Origin: Lasioglossum baleicum
Taxonomy: Eukaryota; Arthropoda; Insecta; Hymenoptera; Halictidae
Direction of reading: 5' to 3'
NCBI RefSeq assembly: GCF_051020765.1
Contig: NC_134943.1
Span: 2,542,001 to 2,606,000, forward strand
Length of the DNA: 64,000 nucleotides
The translations under genes and the position numbers were made by a program. Under the pieces are notes generated by a model. That model was given only the letters and a program-made list of their open reading frames with translations, was not told the DNA's origin and did not search any database. Position 1 is the stretch's first letter. Every line of letters begins with the position of its first letter. Of this stretch, positions 36,584-48,330 are shown one piece after another.

Positions 36584-39084
36584 TAGTAATAACGTTCAAA
36601 ACAGAATAAAAACACGGCCAAATCACCTCAAAGCATAGAATGTTAGACGGATAAGTGTTATTCGTAGCAAACTAGTGGAGTTAATCGTTGGCGAGGCCAC
36701 TAATTCAGAAAGGTAGAGCTGCAACGATCTGGCAAATTACACAGCCTGGTTAAAGAAGAAAAAGCTTGTACTCGTTAACAAAGAAGGAATTGCTATCCTC
36801 CATCGGAACGCTTGACCACATGCAGAAGTTGTAACTCGAGAAAGCTTTTGATGTTGAGTCGACGCAATTCGCCAGCATCCAACAGAAGACAGAAGTGCGG
36901 ACGCGCGCGTGTGCGCCTCGCGGGGGGTGGACGGATTTGCAAGCCAGATTGAAATTTTGAAATTTAAATCTTCCCGAGACTTGAGCTTAAAAAGTCCGGA
37001 GCCCCTCCCCTCCCCCTTCGAACGGACAAATGTATGTATATCAATACAAGAAAAGCCTTGCTAATTGTCGAGCGATTTCGCCCTGGGCCAGACAATTCCG
37101 AGATCAAGTGATCTTTTTGAGCGGTGGACTTGTTTCGTATTCTTTTGTGTACTATCGAATTCTGGAACCGTTAGAACTTTAACATGCCTCTGGTATGTTG
37201 ATAAACCGTTACCGTATTCATAAAGAAATTATGCTCGTGACGGTCGTCGACGGCCACAACATTGCTTTGAACAAAATGTTTACAGCATCGGCGCATAATG
37301 GTGCGTGAATATTTGCGATTGCAAATGATCACAGCTAAGCGATCAAAGTTTCACGTGCACCCCGGCGGAAATAATAGATAGAATATTTTATAAACAATAT
37401 TTTCTGCTCCAAGTCTTCAAGGAAGCAGTTCTACATATTGAATTATTGATCTGTATTCTCTTCTGTTTTATACTTTAAAATTGTTGATTGTATAGCTTCA
37501 GAATTTTCAATGTAAATCTCTAAATAGTATCTTGAATCTTCATAATAATAAATCGTGTTATTTATCAGTGACATTTACTTTGCTATCAGGTCCTTCAATT
37601 CAATTTTTCAATTTTTCAATTTTTACTTGTATTAGTATCAAAATTTTGAGGAGATCCAAAAAAGATTTGTCATTGTCCTACTAATTGGCATTTGAATTTT
37701 TCTTGTCAATCGGTGTGTGGTTGCTGCACTGTCCTACTAAATTTTGATTACAAACTTCCTCTAACCTAAATTTACGATTTATACAGTAATGAAATCTGTA
37801 TGATTATACAGGGTGTCTCGACTAAAGGAGGCCACCTAATTATCTTCTTCATTTTTGATTACCGATTTGTGTAGAAATCAGAGTATAAACGCGAATGTGT
37901 TAGTTTCTTGGAAAAGGTTCTGTAACATATGAAACCACTTTTCCCTGACGATATTCCGTCGATCTCATTCCCAACGTTGACGAACCGCGGCATTTTCTCT
38001 TGATTCGTCGTTTTCCCCAAACTCGTACATATCTTTCCCTGTGTATTCGCCGGGTTGTGAAGCAACTCGTTACTTTACTTTGTTCTTTGAATTGGATAGT
38101 TTGCCATTAGCAATCATAACAACGTCCTTTGGTCCATACCTCGAGACTGATGGAGACGACGGAGAGGGTGCCAAGCAAGGAGTTGGGGTGAGTTTGTTTA
38201 TTCAAGATTCCGCGTTACCCTCTTCGCGCTACTGACGGAGGTTAGCCTTGTTTTCCGCCCACGTAGTCCGTGTTAATTTCCATTTTTATTGCAAAGTCAA
38301 TTGCATCCCCTCTCCGTGGGCCCAACGTTCTCCATTTAACCAGCCTATTCTATATTAACCTTGCATGTATTTCCGATTTACTACCACCTACCGTTACGGA
38401 TACAATAATAACTGGCACAGTGAGTCGCTGTACTTTCTTGTCACAGGCACATCGGGTTCCGAATAAAACTTACCTGAAACATAAAGAAATTACGTCGTTA
38501 GCACTTTTGAACAGAGTGTTATGTCAATTAACATTGGAGCATATAAAACCCGAACATTCTGGAATTTATGCTATTTTAATGTTTTCGCATTCTAAAAAGT
38601 TTATTTTATTTTAGAATTTCTTAATGAATTGTTTGATAGGTGGTATCAATTTCATTCGTCAATCAACAAGTTGTCTTGAATAATATAATATAATGTAATG
38701 TTTTAAAATTGCTTGGGAATTATCTTAAAGATCGACTGAAACCTCAAATCTCATTTACTATTCATTTACATAAGTAAAATACAAGTAGATATTCAGTACT
38801 GATATGGTGCAATTGTTCAAATCATTCACGAAATGATTAAGAAAACAGGAAGACAGAGAAAAACCCTAATACGAATTGATTCGTTCACCTAGGTTAGCAG
38901 GTTAAGTACTCTCATTATTCATCGGATCAACCTCTTCGTGATTTCTTTCTCTTTTGAAAGAGTCAATGTAAGCTCAATGGGAAATCCATTTGCAGCAACA
39001 GAAGAGACGAAAGTGAAAATAATGGAATTCCTATAAAGCCTATTACATAATTGTGATAGTATCATTTGCAAAAGAGTATTAAAT
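36584..39084. other. No gene seen
   Basis: Mixed composition. The (CAATTTTT)n stretch at 37600-37624 is three 8-bp units. TACAGGGTGTCTC at 37808 resembles a TACAGGGTG transposon end without a visible partner. The plus frame at 38270-38614 (114 codons) is unrecognised. Confidence 0.5.
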
Positions 39085-39235
39085 AGATAAAGAAAAGAAG
39101 ATTAACATATTTTTTGACGCTGTTTCTTCGAGAAAATCGAATTTGAGAATACAGCGCATACGCGTGCATCTTATAATATGGGAATCGGCTGATGCGTCTG
39201 ATCATGACCTACTCATTCTGCTTCCTGGAAATACT
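39085..39235 (+). mobile_element. Family C MITE, partial
   Basis: It matches the central part of the element at 52920: TTCGAGAAAATCGAATTTGA, ACAGCG.ATACG.GTGC, then GAATCGGCTGA, CGTCTGATCATGACC and a CTTCCTG block. Both termini are lost. The 90-codon frame at 39192-39464 begins in it and is not a gene. Confidence 0.6.
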
Positions 39236-42200
39236 AGGACACGCGAACCCGACGGATCTTGAAACTCGGTTACGCATTATACTGTCAAGAAATTGGAAGT
39301 ATTCAGTGAAAATTGATTCAGAAGATACTATATTCATTAATACATATGAATCTACACTGATTGCACAACATTGCCCAATTTCCATTATGAAGAATCACTC
39401 TCATAAAATCCTAAAAATTGATATTCTTCATCCTACAAGGTTTTACATCAAGGATAGTGTCTAAACAAGTGTTTCATATTCAATAAATACTAACATTCAA
39501 AGGAAAAGTGTAACATTCAAAGAATTTACCCGATAAAGAAATTAACCGAAAGTAACCGTAACCGGTTACACTGAATATTAAATTGAAGTAAAGCATTGTT
39601 CGGAACGTAATATTTAATTGCTTTAATAACAAGAGTTGTAATATGCTGAACGTATAGACACTTTCCACGTATTGGAAGTACAAAATTGCTTAGCTGACAC
39701 TAAACTTGTCATCTGTGACAAGAACCTTCATAGAAAGTATTCATTATTGTAGCAATTAGACAGTAAAAAACAATCCTGAAATGTTTATGTTCAATATCAA
39801 AGCACACCAATCGTCACAAAAATATCTGACGAAGCTTTGTTTATAGAATAAACAGAGATTGAGGCATCCAATCACATTTTAAGCATTTTTCGCGTTTTGA
39901 GACCGAACAACTAACCACGTTTTCACAATCACATCAAATCGGCTGGGCAACCGATGCAAAACCGAAGAAAATTATTAATTTTCAGAGCACTTTACATGAA
40001 CAGAGGCGTTAATTTGCGTACAATAGTTGCGTAAAATAGCGTTCTGAATAAACGTTGAACCGGAATCACGATACTCCGGTGAAAGAGCGCCGACGTTTAA
40101 CGCTGTTTTAATGGTCCATCGTTCAAGCAAGCAGGTGTGAAGAAGATACGCCGCGAAATAATTCTAAAACCTACCCCGATCCCTGAGAAACACTTGTAAG
40201 GACTTGACGACCGATAAATTTTCGAGATGCCCGCCCTCTGCGGGCAACGGACGGAAGAGAAGGTAGGCCGTAAAAAAGGAAGTAAGAAATATCAATGCAC
40301 ACTGTCAGCCGGCCGTATTACTCAGAAACTGATACGGCCATCGGTGACAATCGAGCGTGAGGAACGATATTAGCAATAAAAGCGTAAATAAGTTCGAAGT
40401 ACCCTTTTGCCGCTACTTTTATGCCAGCCGCGGTATCGGACTGAAATCATTCATAAAAGATGGCCGTATAACTGTACGATTCAAATGCCTCACTAACACT
40501 ACCAAATCAATTTAAGAGCGGTAATACTCGCCGGAATATAAAAGTCGCTGGGAGAAAAAATGCTTTCAGAAATTTTACCACGCTGCTGTGCTAAAACTGT
40601 GAATAACGAAGCTGACTTTGTCTGAAGTGGAAAGCGGAGGTACACAATTCGTTCTAAAATGACAGAATAACATCGATTCATTATATTTATGGAATATTTG
40701 TAAAATTCGTATCAATAACTAATTGACGATCGAAAATATTCTAGAAGTAATTTTTAATATGAGAAAAGTCCTGCTATCTAGATTTTATATAATTATTCAA
40801 CGAAAGAAAATTACTCTACTCAATTCTTTTACAAATAGTCTAGAATATGTAGTCGTGTGAATCACAAATAATCCACTTGTACGTAGATAATCTCACTTGT
40901 AACTATACAATGAAAGAAGATAACTATGCCAGATTTTAAATAAAAAGTCTAGAATAGCACAATAACAAGTTGTCACGTCTTCCAGAGGATAAACACGCAC
41001 ACACTGTATTAGTTTATGGTTAGAGAATGACAGAAAACTTATTTAAAATGTTCGAAACATTTCACGATGTGTTTATTTCACGATTTTAAATTTCGAATAT
41101 TGAACTTTTCATTAAAGTTTATCGGGAGCACGTCTGGTTCGAAATTAATATTGCATTAAACTCGATTCCAACGGTTCGGAATATTTTGGAGGAAGGTTCT
41201 GCAGCATTATAAGCGGCCAAATACGGAATTCAATTGATTGGGGACATTCAGCGACAAACGCGAGATACCGTCCTTTTGATTCAGCTAGACGGAAGGTGAG
41301 GTATTCGTATTGGACATATTGAGTACTACACAGTATGGAACCGGAACCCTCCACCATGGAGGCAGAACCATAACGGAGTATAATTCAGTACAGCTCTGGT
41401 ATGTATGTATAGTACGTACTCCATTCTCCGGCAATGTTACGTGCACGCTCCCTGTGTCCTACTGCAATGTCCTGCTATAATGCATTAAACCTGAGTAGAA
41501 CACTATTTATATACCCTATATGGACAAAGGTATATAAAGTACCTGACCTCCGTCTCTGTTCATGTACTCGAGTTGCATGCACGACAGAGTCTCGAATCGC
41601 ATTAAAGGACTGCGCCCGCCATTGCTTTTCGCAATGCAGAAAATCAAAGAGGAGCTCGTTAGCTCGAACGAGACTGGCCTGGCTCACGGAAGAATCCGTC
41701 AAATAAATTCTCTATCGTGGCACAACAATAGTACACTGGTGAAACTTTGGATTGCTAAACGATCGATATTAAATTTCATTCACCGGAGGGAGGACTATCC
41801 AGTGTCCGAGAGGCATCGAGGGCGCGATTCGACGAGCGACTTTTCACAATGGAACGTCTCCGGCGACCAGCAGCTGCACTTCATAAATCATCGGGAGTAG
41901 TATAGCCCCGGCCCTTGTACAGCGAGACGGAAACGAATTTCCGCCTATATCAGCACACGGGATTTCCTGGCCGACGAAAACCCACGGGCGGTATATTTGT
42001 TTGAAGAAACAAGCCCGGCGCGCAACGATTTATCACCTATTAACTGACAAACGAAGTGTCACTGCTCCGCCGAGAGGAATGTCCACGTAATTCGCGGAAC
42101 ATCGCTACACTGTCTCTACAGATGACATCTCAGATTATGTCCGAGGCAAGGGAAAAGGGATGGTCGGAGTTTCTGGTGGCGCAGCAGCTCTCCAACCCCT

Positions 42201-43299
42201 CGCTTTCCCGTTCCCGTCCTTCCGCCTCCAGGAAACAGGGGAGCGAGCTTCATTTATCTTGTTAGGGATCACATTGCATCCCGACAAATGCAACATCGTC
42301 GGTGGAACGCATCGCTGAATAAACTTTCGAAGTAACGCCGAATAAACGCCCGAGGGCCGAGCGGCGCGCTCGCGCGAACCGTAAGCAGCTTTTTTTCGTG
42401 AACGATGAAAACCCAACCCCGAGAGTCAACCGTGAAAATGTGGCGGAGCACGGGGAGGCGAGAGACCGCGCGATGAAAAGTGCGCGACATCCGTCACTCG
42501 GTTCAGTTTCCGGGAACAAATGGGAATTGCGTTATTTAAGAAAAAGGGGACCCGCGCAAGAATGACAGATATCCGACACTTTGAGCGAGCTGCACGCGCT
42601 CGGTTTTCCATTACGCGTGCGTGTTCCAGAAATGAACGAGAAACGAGGGAAAAAGATATCTCGTCGGGACACCGAGAAGATAACGCGCGCGTGTTTCTCG
42701 CGTTGTTACTTAAAACGTTCGAGCTGCTGCTTCGAAGCCGCTTTAAACGGCGAGGCTGCTTCCGTGGTACGCGTCGAAGCCGACAGAGGCTCGCCTCGAA
42801 CGCATCTATGTATGCATAAATACATATGCATTACGCCTATCCTGTCCTTTCAATGTAAATCTTTGCTTTCACCCATGTCAATCGGGGATACGAGACGGAA
42901 ATTACAAAACGCCGGTGCACGCAGCATGCCAGTCGATGGGTATTTCCACGTCGGGGAAAAATACGTTACAAATCCAACTTTAACCTCCTCGGGATTCCGG
43001 TCACGTAGCCTCGTCCAAAGATATATATCGTATATCGCCCGGCACGTCGGCCCTTCTTCACATACTCCACTTTCGAACCTCATTCCAGCCACTTCGGCCC
43101 GCCTCTCCAGCTAATGTCACACGCGTACTGAAAAGTTATACGTCCGCGCGGCCAAAGGCCAAATAGATTTTACTTATCGAGCGATTTTAATGCCCGAGCA
43201 ATGTATACGGAATCGCTGCGAAAGACATATGCCTGGAAAATCCCGCGGAATAGTCACTTCTGAATTTTACCCCTTCAACGAAACTCAATGTGTTAATGC
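39236..43299. other. No gene seen; CpG-rich towards the end
   Basis: AT-rich to about 41400. From about 42050 to 43120 it is GC- and CpG-rich with multiple overlapping frames on both strands (the longest is 42581-43114 plus, 177 codons), none with a recognisable domain. This could be a regulatory island or an unannotated transcript, but nothing specific supports that. Confidence 0.45.
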
Positions 43300-44370
43300 T
43301 AAATTTAAAATCTCACTGAGAATCACTAGTTATATTTTTAAATATTTCATACTGCATCTACAACTGTCATTAAAAGAGTCTTCGTATTGCGCGTCTGACC
43401 AAGAACGGACCCTTTCCACTAAAAAGTCCAGCTGCTCACTGTTCGCGCAACTAGCAATCGAATTTTGTATTCCAGTGGCGATATTTATTTGACTCTAAAA
43501 CTATAATTATTCATTTAATGTATTTAAAGTATTAAATAAATAATTATAGTTTTAAAAATTGTATATTAGGTCTACCACTGTCATCACAAGATTTTTCGTA
43601 TCGTGCGTCTTACTTATGACGGACCTTTTCTACTCTCAGAGTCTTTTTCACACTCACATTGCTCACTGCTTGCGGAACTAACAAACGAATTTTATACTTT
43701 ACAAACAAAATATATTCGTTTCTAACTATAGAGAGGATGTGTTCTCTCCCTCTTTATTGACAAAGTGAATTTACTAAACCACTAAATTACTAGTTATATT
43801 TAAAAAAATTAAATATTAGTTCTACGACTGTCATCACAAGATTTTTCGAATCGCGCGTCTGACTTATGACGGACCTATTCCACTGGACACTCATATTGCT
43901 CACTGCTCGCCTAACTAACAAACGAATTTAATACTTTACCAGCAAAATATATTTATTTCTAACTATAGGGACGCTGTGTCCCCTCTTTACTGACAAAGTG
44001 AATTTCCTAAAGCACTGAATTGCTAGTTATATTTTTAAAAATTAAATATTACTTCTACGAGTATCACTGCGAGATTCTTGGCATGGTACGTCTGACTAAT
44101 CACGAATCTTTTCCACTAGAAAGTCAAGCTGCTCGCTGTTCCTACAGATAGCCTTCAAATTTTGTATTCCGGAGGTGAAATACATATATTAGATTCTAAT
44201 TATAGCAATAGTGTGTCCCCCCCCCTTACAGGAAAATTGAAAATCCTTAATCACTAAATCACTAGATATATTTTTAAAGATTTTATATTAGATCTGCAAT
44301 TGCCACTACCAGATTCTTCGTATCGCGCGTCTGACTAATAACGAACCCTTTCCACTAGAAAGAGAAAGAC
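43300..44370. repeat. Tandem array, unit about 240 bp, five copies
   Basis: The anchor CGCGTCTGAC (with variants) occurs at 43391, 43605, 43855, 44088 and 44327, giving spacings of 214, 250, 233 and 239 bp. Each unit includes CACTAGTTATATTTTTAAA, CTAC.ACTGTCATCACAAGAT, ATGACGGACC, TTCCACTAGAAAGTC, GCTCACTG and AACAAACGAATTT. The copies are clearly diverged and contain poly-C and poly-A length changes. The short first spacing is explained by the hairpin at 43497-43553, which replaces about 60-90 bp of ordinary unit. No frame is conserved between copies. Confidence 0.9.
43497..43553. repeat. Near-perfect hairpin, 23-bp arms, 11-nt loop
   Basis: The left arm AAAACTATAATTATTCATTT (continuing AAT) pairs with its inverted complement at 43531-43553, with one mismatch. 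The loop is GTATTTAAAGT (43520-43530). It lies only in the first unit boundary of the 240-bp array. The short AT-rich stem makes it structure-prone. It is somewhat short and AT-rich for a typical pre-miRNA. Confidence 0.9.
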
Positions 44371-45599
44371 AAAAACTATTTTATCACAAGAATTTGTCCA
44401 GAAATCGAGAAATTGTATTAACTTTTAACACGTTGAACCTTTTACACTATAAACTTGTTAATTTCGGTATTAATAAACTAATATTCAGTGGATTTACTTG
44501 TGACTCTCAGTCAACGTATTATGTTAACACTGTAGGCGTTCAGAAATGTAATTTTTATGAAAATCACGTGCAGACCGCGACGCAGCATGCAAGTCTTAAA
44601 ATGAATAACTATGTTTACGTGGGAACAGAACGCGGTGAGTGCATTTAAATGGAACAGGTGCATAGTGTTGTTTGAAAATGGTTCGGTCTCAAGGAACAAC
44701 AAATATCATATGCACATATTTAGCAGCTGCATATTATTTCAAAACAGTGAGCTCTTGGATCGTAGACCATATTGTTGTTCCACCGTTACTTACGAATTCC
44801 GCATCTACTAAATTTTATTTTCACTGTATCAATTTCTAGCGTTTCGTGCATACGCGACGAAATATCTTGCTAGGCAGCAGTTATGGCTGCGGTCTTCATA
44901 TTCTAATAACCGTGCAATTTGTATTTAACTAGTTTAAGGCAATAAACTGATTAAAACTCAGCACATTTTATAAAATATAAATTGAAATTATTACAAAAAA
45001 GCTTCCTAATAACCTATAATAAAGCTTTCTTGTTCAACTTTTTCTCTGTTTATATTCTTCACTTTAATATCCACACTCTGCACCAAACAATCACTGAATT
45101 TTTACACTTTGCGGTGATCATGCCAGGGATACCGTAAATGATACAATTTCTGATCTAATGGAAAGACAACAGATTTCGGAGTGGGAATCGAGATTGATAA
45201 TTGATAATTACGTAAACTGATCAAGAGTCACTATAAAACGATTAAAACAGCATTCTAAATGTACTTTGTAAATTTAACGAGCTTTGTGCTCGCTGAAGCG
45301 GGATATTCATTTATGATTCATACTAAACATTTCGCGAGCAACAGTGAAACATTCTATCCGCGAGAAGAGCAGCACCTTTTGGAACAAGAGAACTAATCGC
45401 GAACGGGACAATGAATCCGAAAACGAGACGTAACAAGAAATTACATAAGTTTTCAACTTTCCCTCCAAGATGAGGAATCTGACAAAATAAACGGCGTAAT
45501 TTTCAATAAACGAAGGAGCGATTCTGGTAAACGGTTGAAGATTTTCGGATCGGTCAGAGATTTGTGTAACGCCGCAAGACATTCGACAGATCAATAGGC
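44371..45599. other. No gene seen
   Basis: AT-rich non-coding sequence with short overlapping frames (44394-44648 plus, 45307-45594 minus) that I cannot assign to any family. Confidence 0.5.
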
Positions 45600-46498
45600 A
45601 CTGGAGAAAAGAGCCCCTCGCGGTTCTACCTGCGAGCAGTTTCGCAGGAATATCAGAGTATCCTTAAACTCCCGATTACCGGCTTTCGAGTTTTGTTCCC
45701 GGAGGCGGCAACAGGTTACTGGCACGCGCCGCTTGCCGACTCGTCGAATCGACCACGGGGACGGTCGCGTGTGCGTGTCTGCTCGATTCTCGCGTGTTCA
45801 TCTCTCTTTCTCCCATTCTCTCTCTCCCTTTCTCACCCCCTAGCTCGCTTACTCTTGCTCATTCATTCAGTCCTTCGCGCGATCCGATCGGTTCCGCGTA
45901 ACTTCCTCAAGCAATCCCGAATCCTGAATCCGGAGGTCTAACACCTTGAACGGTAACACGGTTGTGACGGGACAGGTCGTTTAACGTGAGAGTATCAATT
46001 GGCTAACCTATGATCCATATGCGTGGCTGACCAATGGGTGTCCTACGCCGCCGCACGCACACGTGCCACACGAGTACAAGGACGTCGAAGGTAACCACGA
46101 GGAGGATGATATCACCACACAAGGCCAGCGACGTGCGTCGCTCTGCGAACTTCCTCCGCTGCGCGTCACTGTTGCATGTATGTGTGTTTGTGTGCGTGCT
46201 GTGTAAAGCGCGGTGCGTACATGCGTGTCACCCTCCTCCGCGCCCAGCGTTTTTTGTGTGTTATTTTCTTCTCCTGGACAACATGCGACTGGACAATCGA
46301 CGGCGCTGCCTGTTTCTTTTTTTTTTATCTCACTCCCGGTTCAGAGTCGATTATTCAACGTTTGTACAGATATTCTTTTCCTTTTCTACGTCTGCACTGT
46401 CGAGGGTGATACAACACTGTGCCGATAGACGAGGGGTAAACAAGAACCTGCGGGGGGATGATAGTGTAAACCGCGCACGGGAACACAGGGTGCACGAG

Positions 46499-46560
46499 TG
46501 TATATATATATATCTATATCCATATACAATATATATCTATATATACATATATATATATCT
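46499..46560. repeat. TA-rich (TATA/TATC) microsatellite
   Basis: About 60 bp of imperfect TA repeats with CTATATC and CATATAC interruptions, set sharply inside GC-rich DNA. It creates the Tyr/Ile-rich ends of frames on both strands. Confidence 0.9.
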
Positions 46561-46673
46561 CTCGTAATCTGTCGTAGACCACCTCGCGTGGACAAGGGAC
46601 GGCTGAAAGGTCTCTTTTTCACAGGCGGTTTTGTTGACGACACGATTCTCGGGGAAAAACACACGCAGCGCGC

Positions 46674-46693
46674 GGCGTGGCGTGGCGTGGCGT
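46674..46693. repeat. (GGCGT)4 pentanucleotide repeat
   Basis: Four perfect GGCGT units in the CpG-rich island. Confidence 0.9.
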
Positions 46694-47125
46694 AGCGGCG
46701 AGTCGGATAGCTGACTGGCGGAGAGCCGACGACTCTCGTTCGGTCTCGGTTCTCGGTCGTGGCCGTGGGGATCGCTGCTGGCTGGTAACGCGCACGGGTG
46801 GATGCCCGCCGGAAGGCTAAAGGGGGCGAGGAGGTAGAAACCGAGGGAGTTGCTTGCTCGAAATCGGTGGTAGGGTGGCTGGCGGTGGAGGCAGCGGTGG
46901 TGGCGAACGTCGGCTCTGCACTACTATCGGAGGGAGAGTGCCGAGGCCGAAAGACCAAGCGAGACGACCGTGCGAAAACTGACAGGAAGGCGCGGCAAAG
47001 AAAGAGAGACAGCACCCTGATGGCTCCGGACGGAGACGGCGGCACTGTAAAAGTGGAAAGTTGGAGAAAGAAGGGACGAAAGCAGAGGGTACGAGATAGA
47101 GATAGATAGACATGTATATGTATAT

Positions 47126-47149
47126 AGAGAGAGAAAGAGAGAGTGAGAG
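47126..47149. repeat. GA-rich tract
   Basis: An imperfect (GA)n of about 24 bp, matching potential GAGA-factor sites in the island. Confidence 0.85.
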
Positions 47150-47256
47150 CAACCGGCCGAAAGTGGGGCGAGGAACAACACACCCCTGGTGGAAGAGAGA
47201 CAGTCTCTTCTCCGCATGCGGTTGTAACAGAGGGCGCCCTCTCTTGGTCTGATTCT

Positions 47257-47278
47257 GTCTCTCTCTCTTTCTCTCTCG
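47257..47278. repeat. TC-rich tract
   Basis: An imperfect (TC)n of about 22 bp, complementary in type to the GA tract about 130 bp upstream. Confidence 0.85.
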
Positions 47279-47550
47279 CTCTTGCTCTCGCCCCCGTTCT
47301 ACAGAGGAGCGCGCGATCTGGAAAGGGATGACGCGGAAGAAGAACGAGACGGAGCTGTTCAGGGGAAACGGGAAGGAGACCGTGAAGGAGACGGGGTAGG
47401 GGAGAGGCGGAGGACGACGGGGTTGCCTACCCTATCCGTGTAGCAAAGTAGCAACAGGCGGCAGCGGTCCTCTCTCTTTTACGGCGAGGGCCGACGAACG
47501 CCGCGCGCCACGTTTCTCGTCGACGCCAGGCGCCACTGCCGTCGACGCTC

Positions 47551-47573
47551 TGACGTCACAACATCGTGACGTA
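47551..47573. promoter_or_regulatory. CRE palindrome plus CRE half-site
   Basis: A perfect TGACGTCA lies at 47551-47558, and TGACGTA follows at 47567-47573, 16 bp start to start. CREB/ATF-family factors bind such sites in CpG-rich promoters. Having two close together inside the island is stronger support than a single match. Confidence 0.45.
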
Positions 47574-47613
47574 GGCGTGGTCACGGATGCGCACTAACAC
47601 CTCGCCTGTCACC

Positions 47614-47627
47614 GTTGTCATAGTGAC
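47614..47627. promoter_or_regulatory. X-box-like motif (RFX), imperfect
   Basis: GTTGTCATAGTGAC has the X-box layout of two inverted half-sites around a two-base spacer. The second half (AGTGAC) deviates from RGYAAC. It lies 56 bp after the CRE start. Confidence 0.3.
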
Positions 47628-48059
47628 TGGTTCGCCTGTGCCCGCGTTTCGTCGTCGTTGCCGGTACGTCCTCCGCACACCATCCCTCAACCTCCTGCGT
47701 CGCCGCACACTCCTCTCTCAGACCACCGAATAGCCCCCTACATCGGTTCAACCCTCTCTGCTTTGCTGTTCCTCGCTCTCTATCTGGTTGCTCCCTTGCT
47801 CTCGTTCCTACCTTTTCCACTTTCCCTCTTTGTCTCTATTCCTCTCCGGCCGCGGAATACGTCGCCCGCCGCTACCTTTCGATGTACGTCGACGGTGTGA
47901 CGCGACGCGGCGCTGTGGCAGCAGCGCCGACGAACAGCTTGAAATCCGTGGAGGAAAGAGGAGAAAAAACCTGGCCATTATAAGTGAAACGAAGAACATA
48001 TCGTCGACCAGGGTGGGGAGGGCACCGGTGTGTACACATGTATGCGATGGTGTACCAGC

Positions 48060-48073
48060 GTTGTCACGGTAAC
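48060..48073. promoter_or_regulatory. X-box-like motif (RFX), good match
   Basis: GTTGTCACGGTAAC fits the RFX X-box pattern (GTTGYC, two bases, RGYAAC) in full. In insects and nematodes RFX X-boxes mark promoters of ciliary and sensory-neuron genes. No adjacent coding sequence is recognised, so the target is unknown. Confidence 0.4.
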
Positions 48074-48330
48074 CGTAGCTCAAAACAAGCCTGCGCGTTT
48101 TTCAATTCGAATGCACTCGCTAGGAAGTGATGAGGTTATAATGAAGTTCCTGCATACCAGCCTCGATGTGCCTCGCGCGCCCGTTGCCACCATGTTGCGT
48201 TGCGTAACGCCTCGTTCTTCAACAGCTGTAGCTACCGACGCGACGCGCCGCCTGCGCCACGGGGTTCCTGCGAATACCTGCCTTCTTCTTTCACGCATCT
48301 TTTATCTCTGCACAATGCGGCGTGTGTAGG

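Larger units (their letters stand above)
45600..48330. promoter_or_regulatory. CpG- and GAGA-rich island; candidate promoter region
   Basis: This is the longest GC-rich segment in the window. It is dense in CpG and rich in CTCTCT/GAGAGA blocks (45785-45835, 47126-47149, 47257-47278), which in insects often mark GAGA-factor promoters. It contains a perfect CRE, a second CRE half-site and two X-box-like motifs. Many long open frames overlap on both strands, including the window's longest (46386-47183 minus, 265 codons), but they are low-complexity Ser/Leu/Arg/Tyr stretches from CT and TA repeats. The likely reading is a transcription start region of a gene whose exons lie outside or are too short to see. 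Direction is not determined. Confidence 0.45.

Noticed and set aside
37806..37830. TACAGGGTGTCTC transposon-like end
   Set aside because: A short match with no partner terminus, and the inner sequence does not match family C.
42581..43114. 177-codon plus-strand frame
   Set aside because: It lies in a CpG-rich block with several overlapping frames on both strands and no domain.
46034..46567. 177-codon plus-strand frame
   Set aside because: It ends in a TA microsatellite read as Tyr/Ile repeats, with no domain similarity.
46386..47183. 265-codon minus-strand frame, the longest in the window
   Set aside because: It crosses CT and TA microsatellites, is low-complexity (Ser/Leu/Pro/Arg, then Tyr/Ile repeats), overlaps frames on the other strand and has no recognisable domain.
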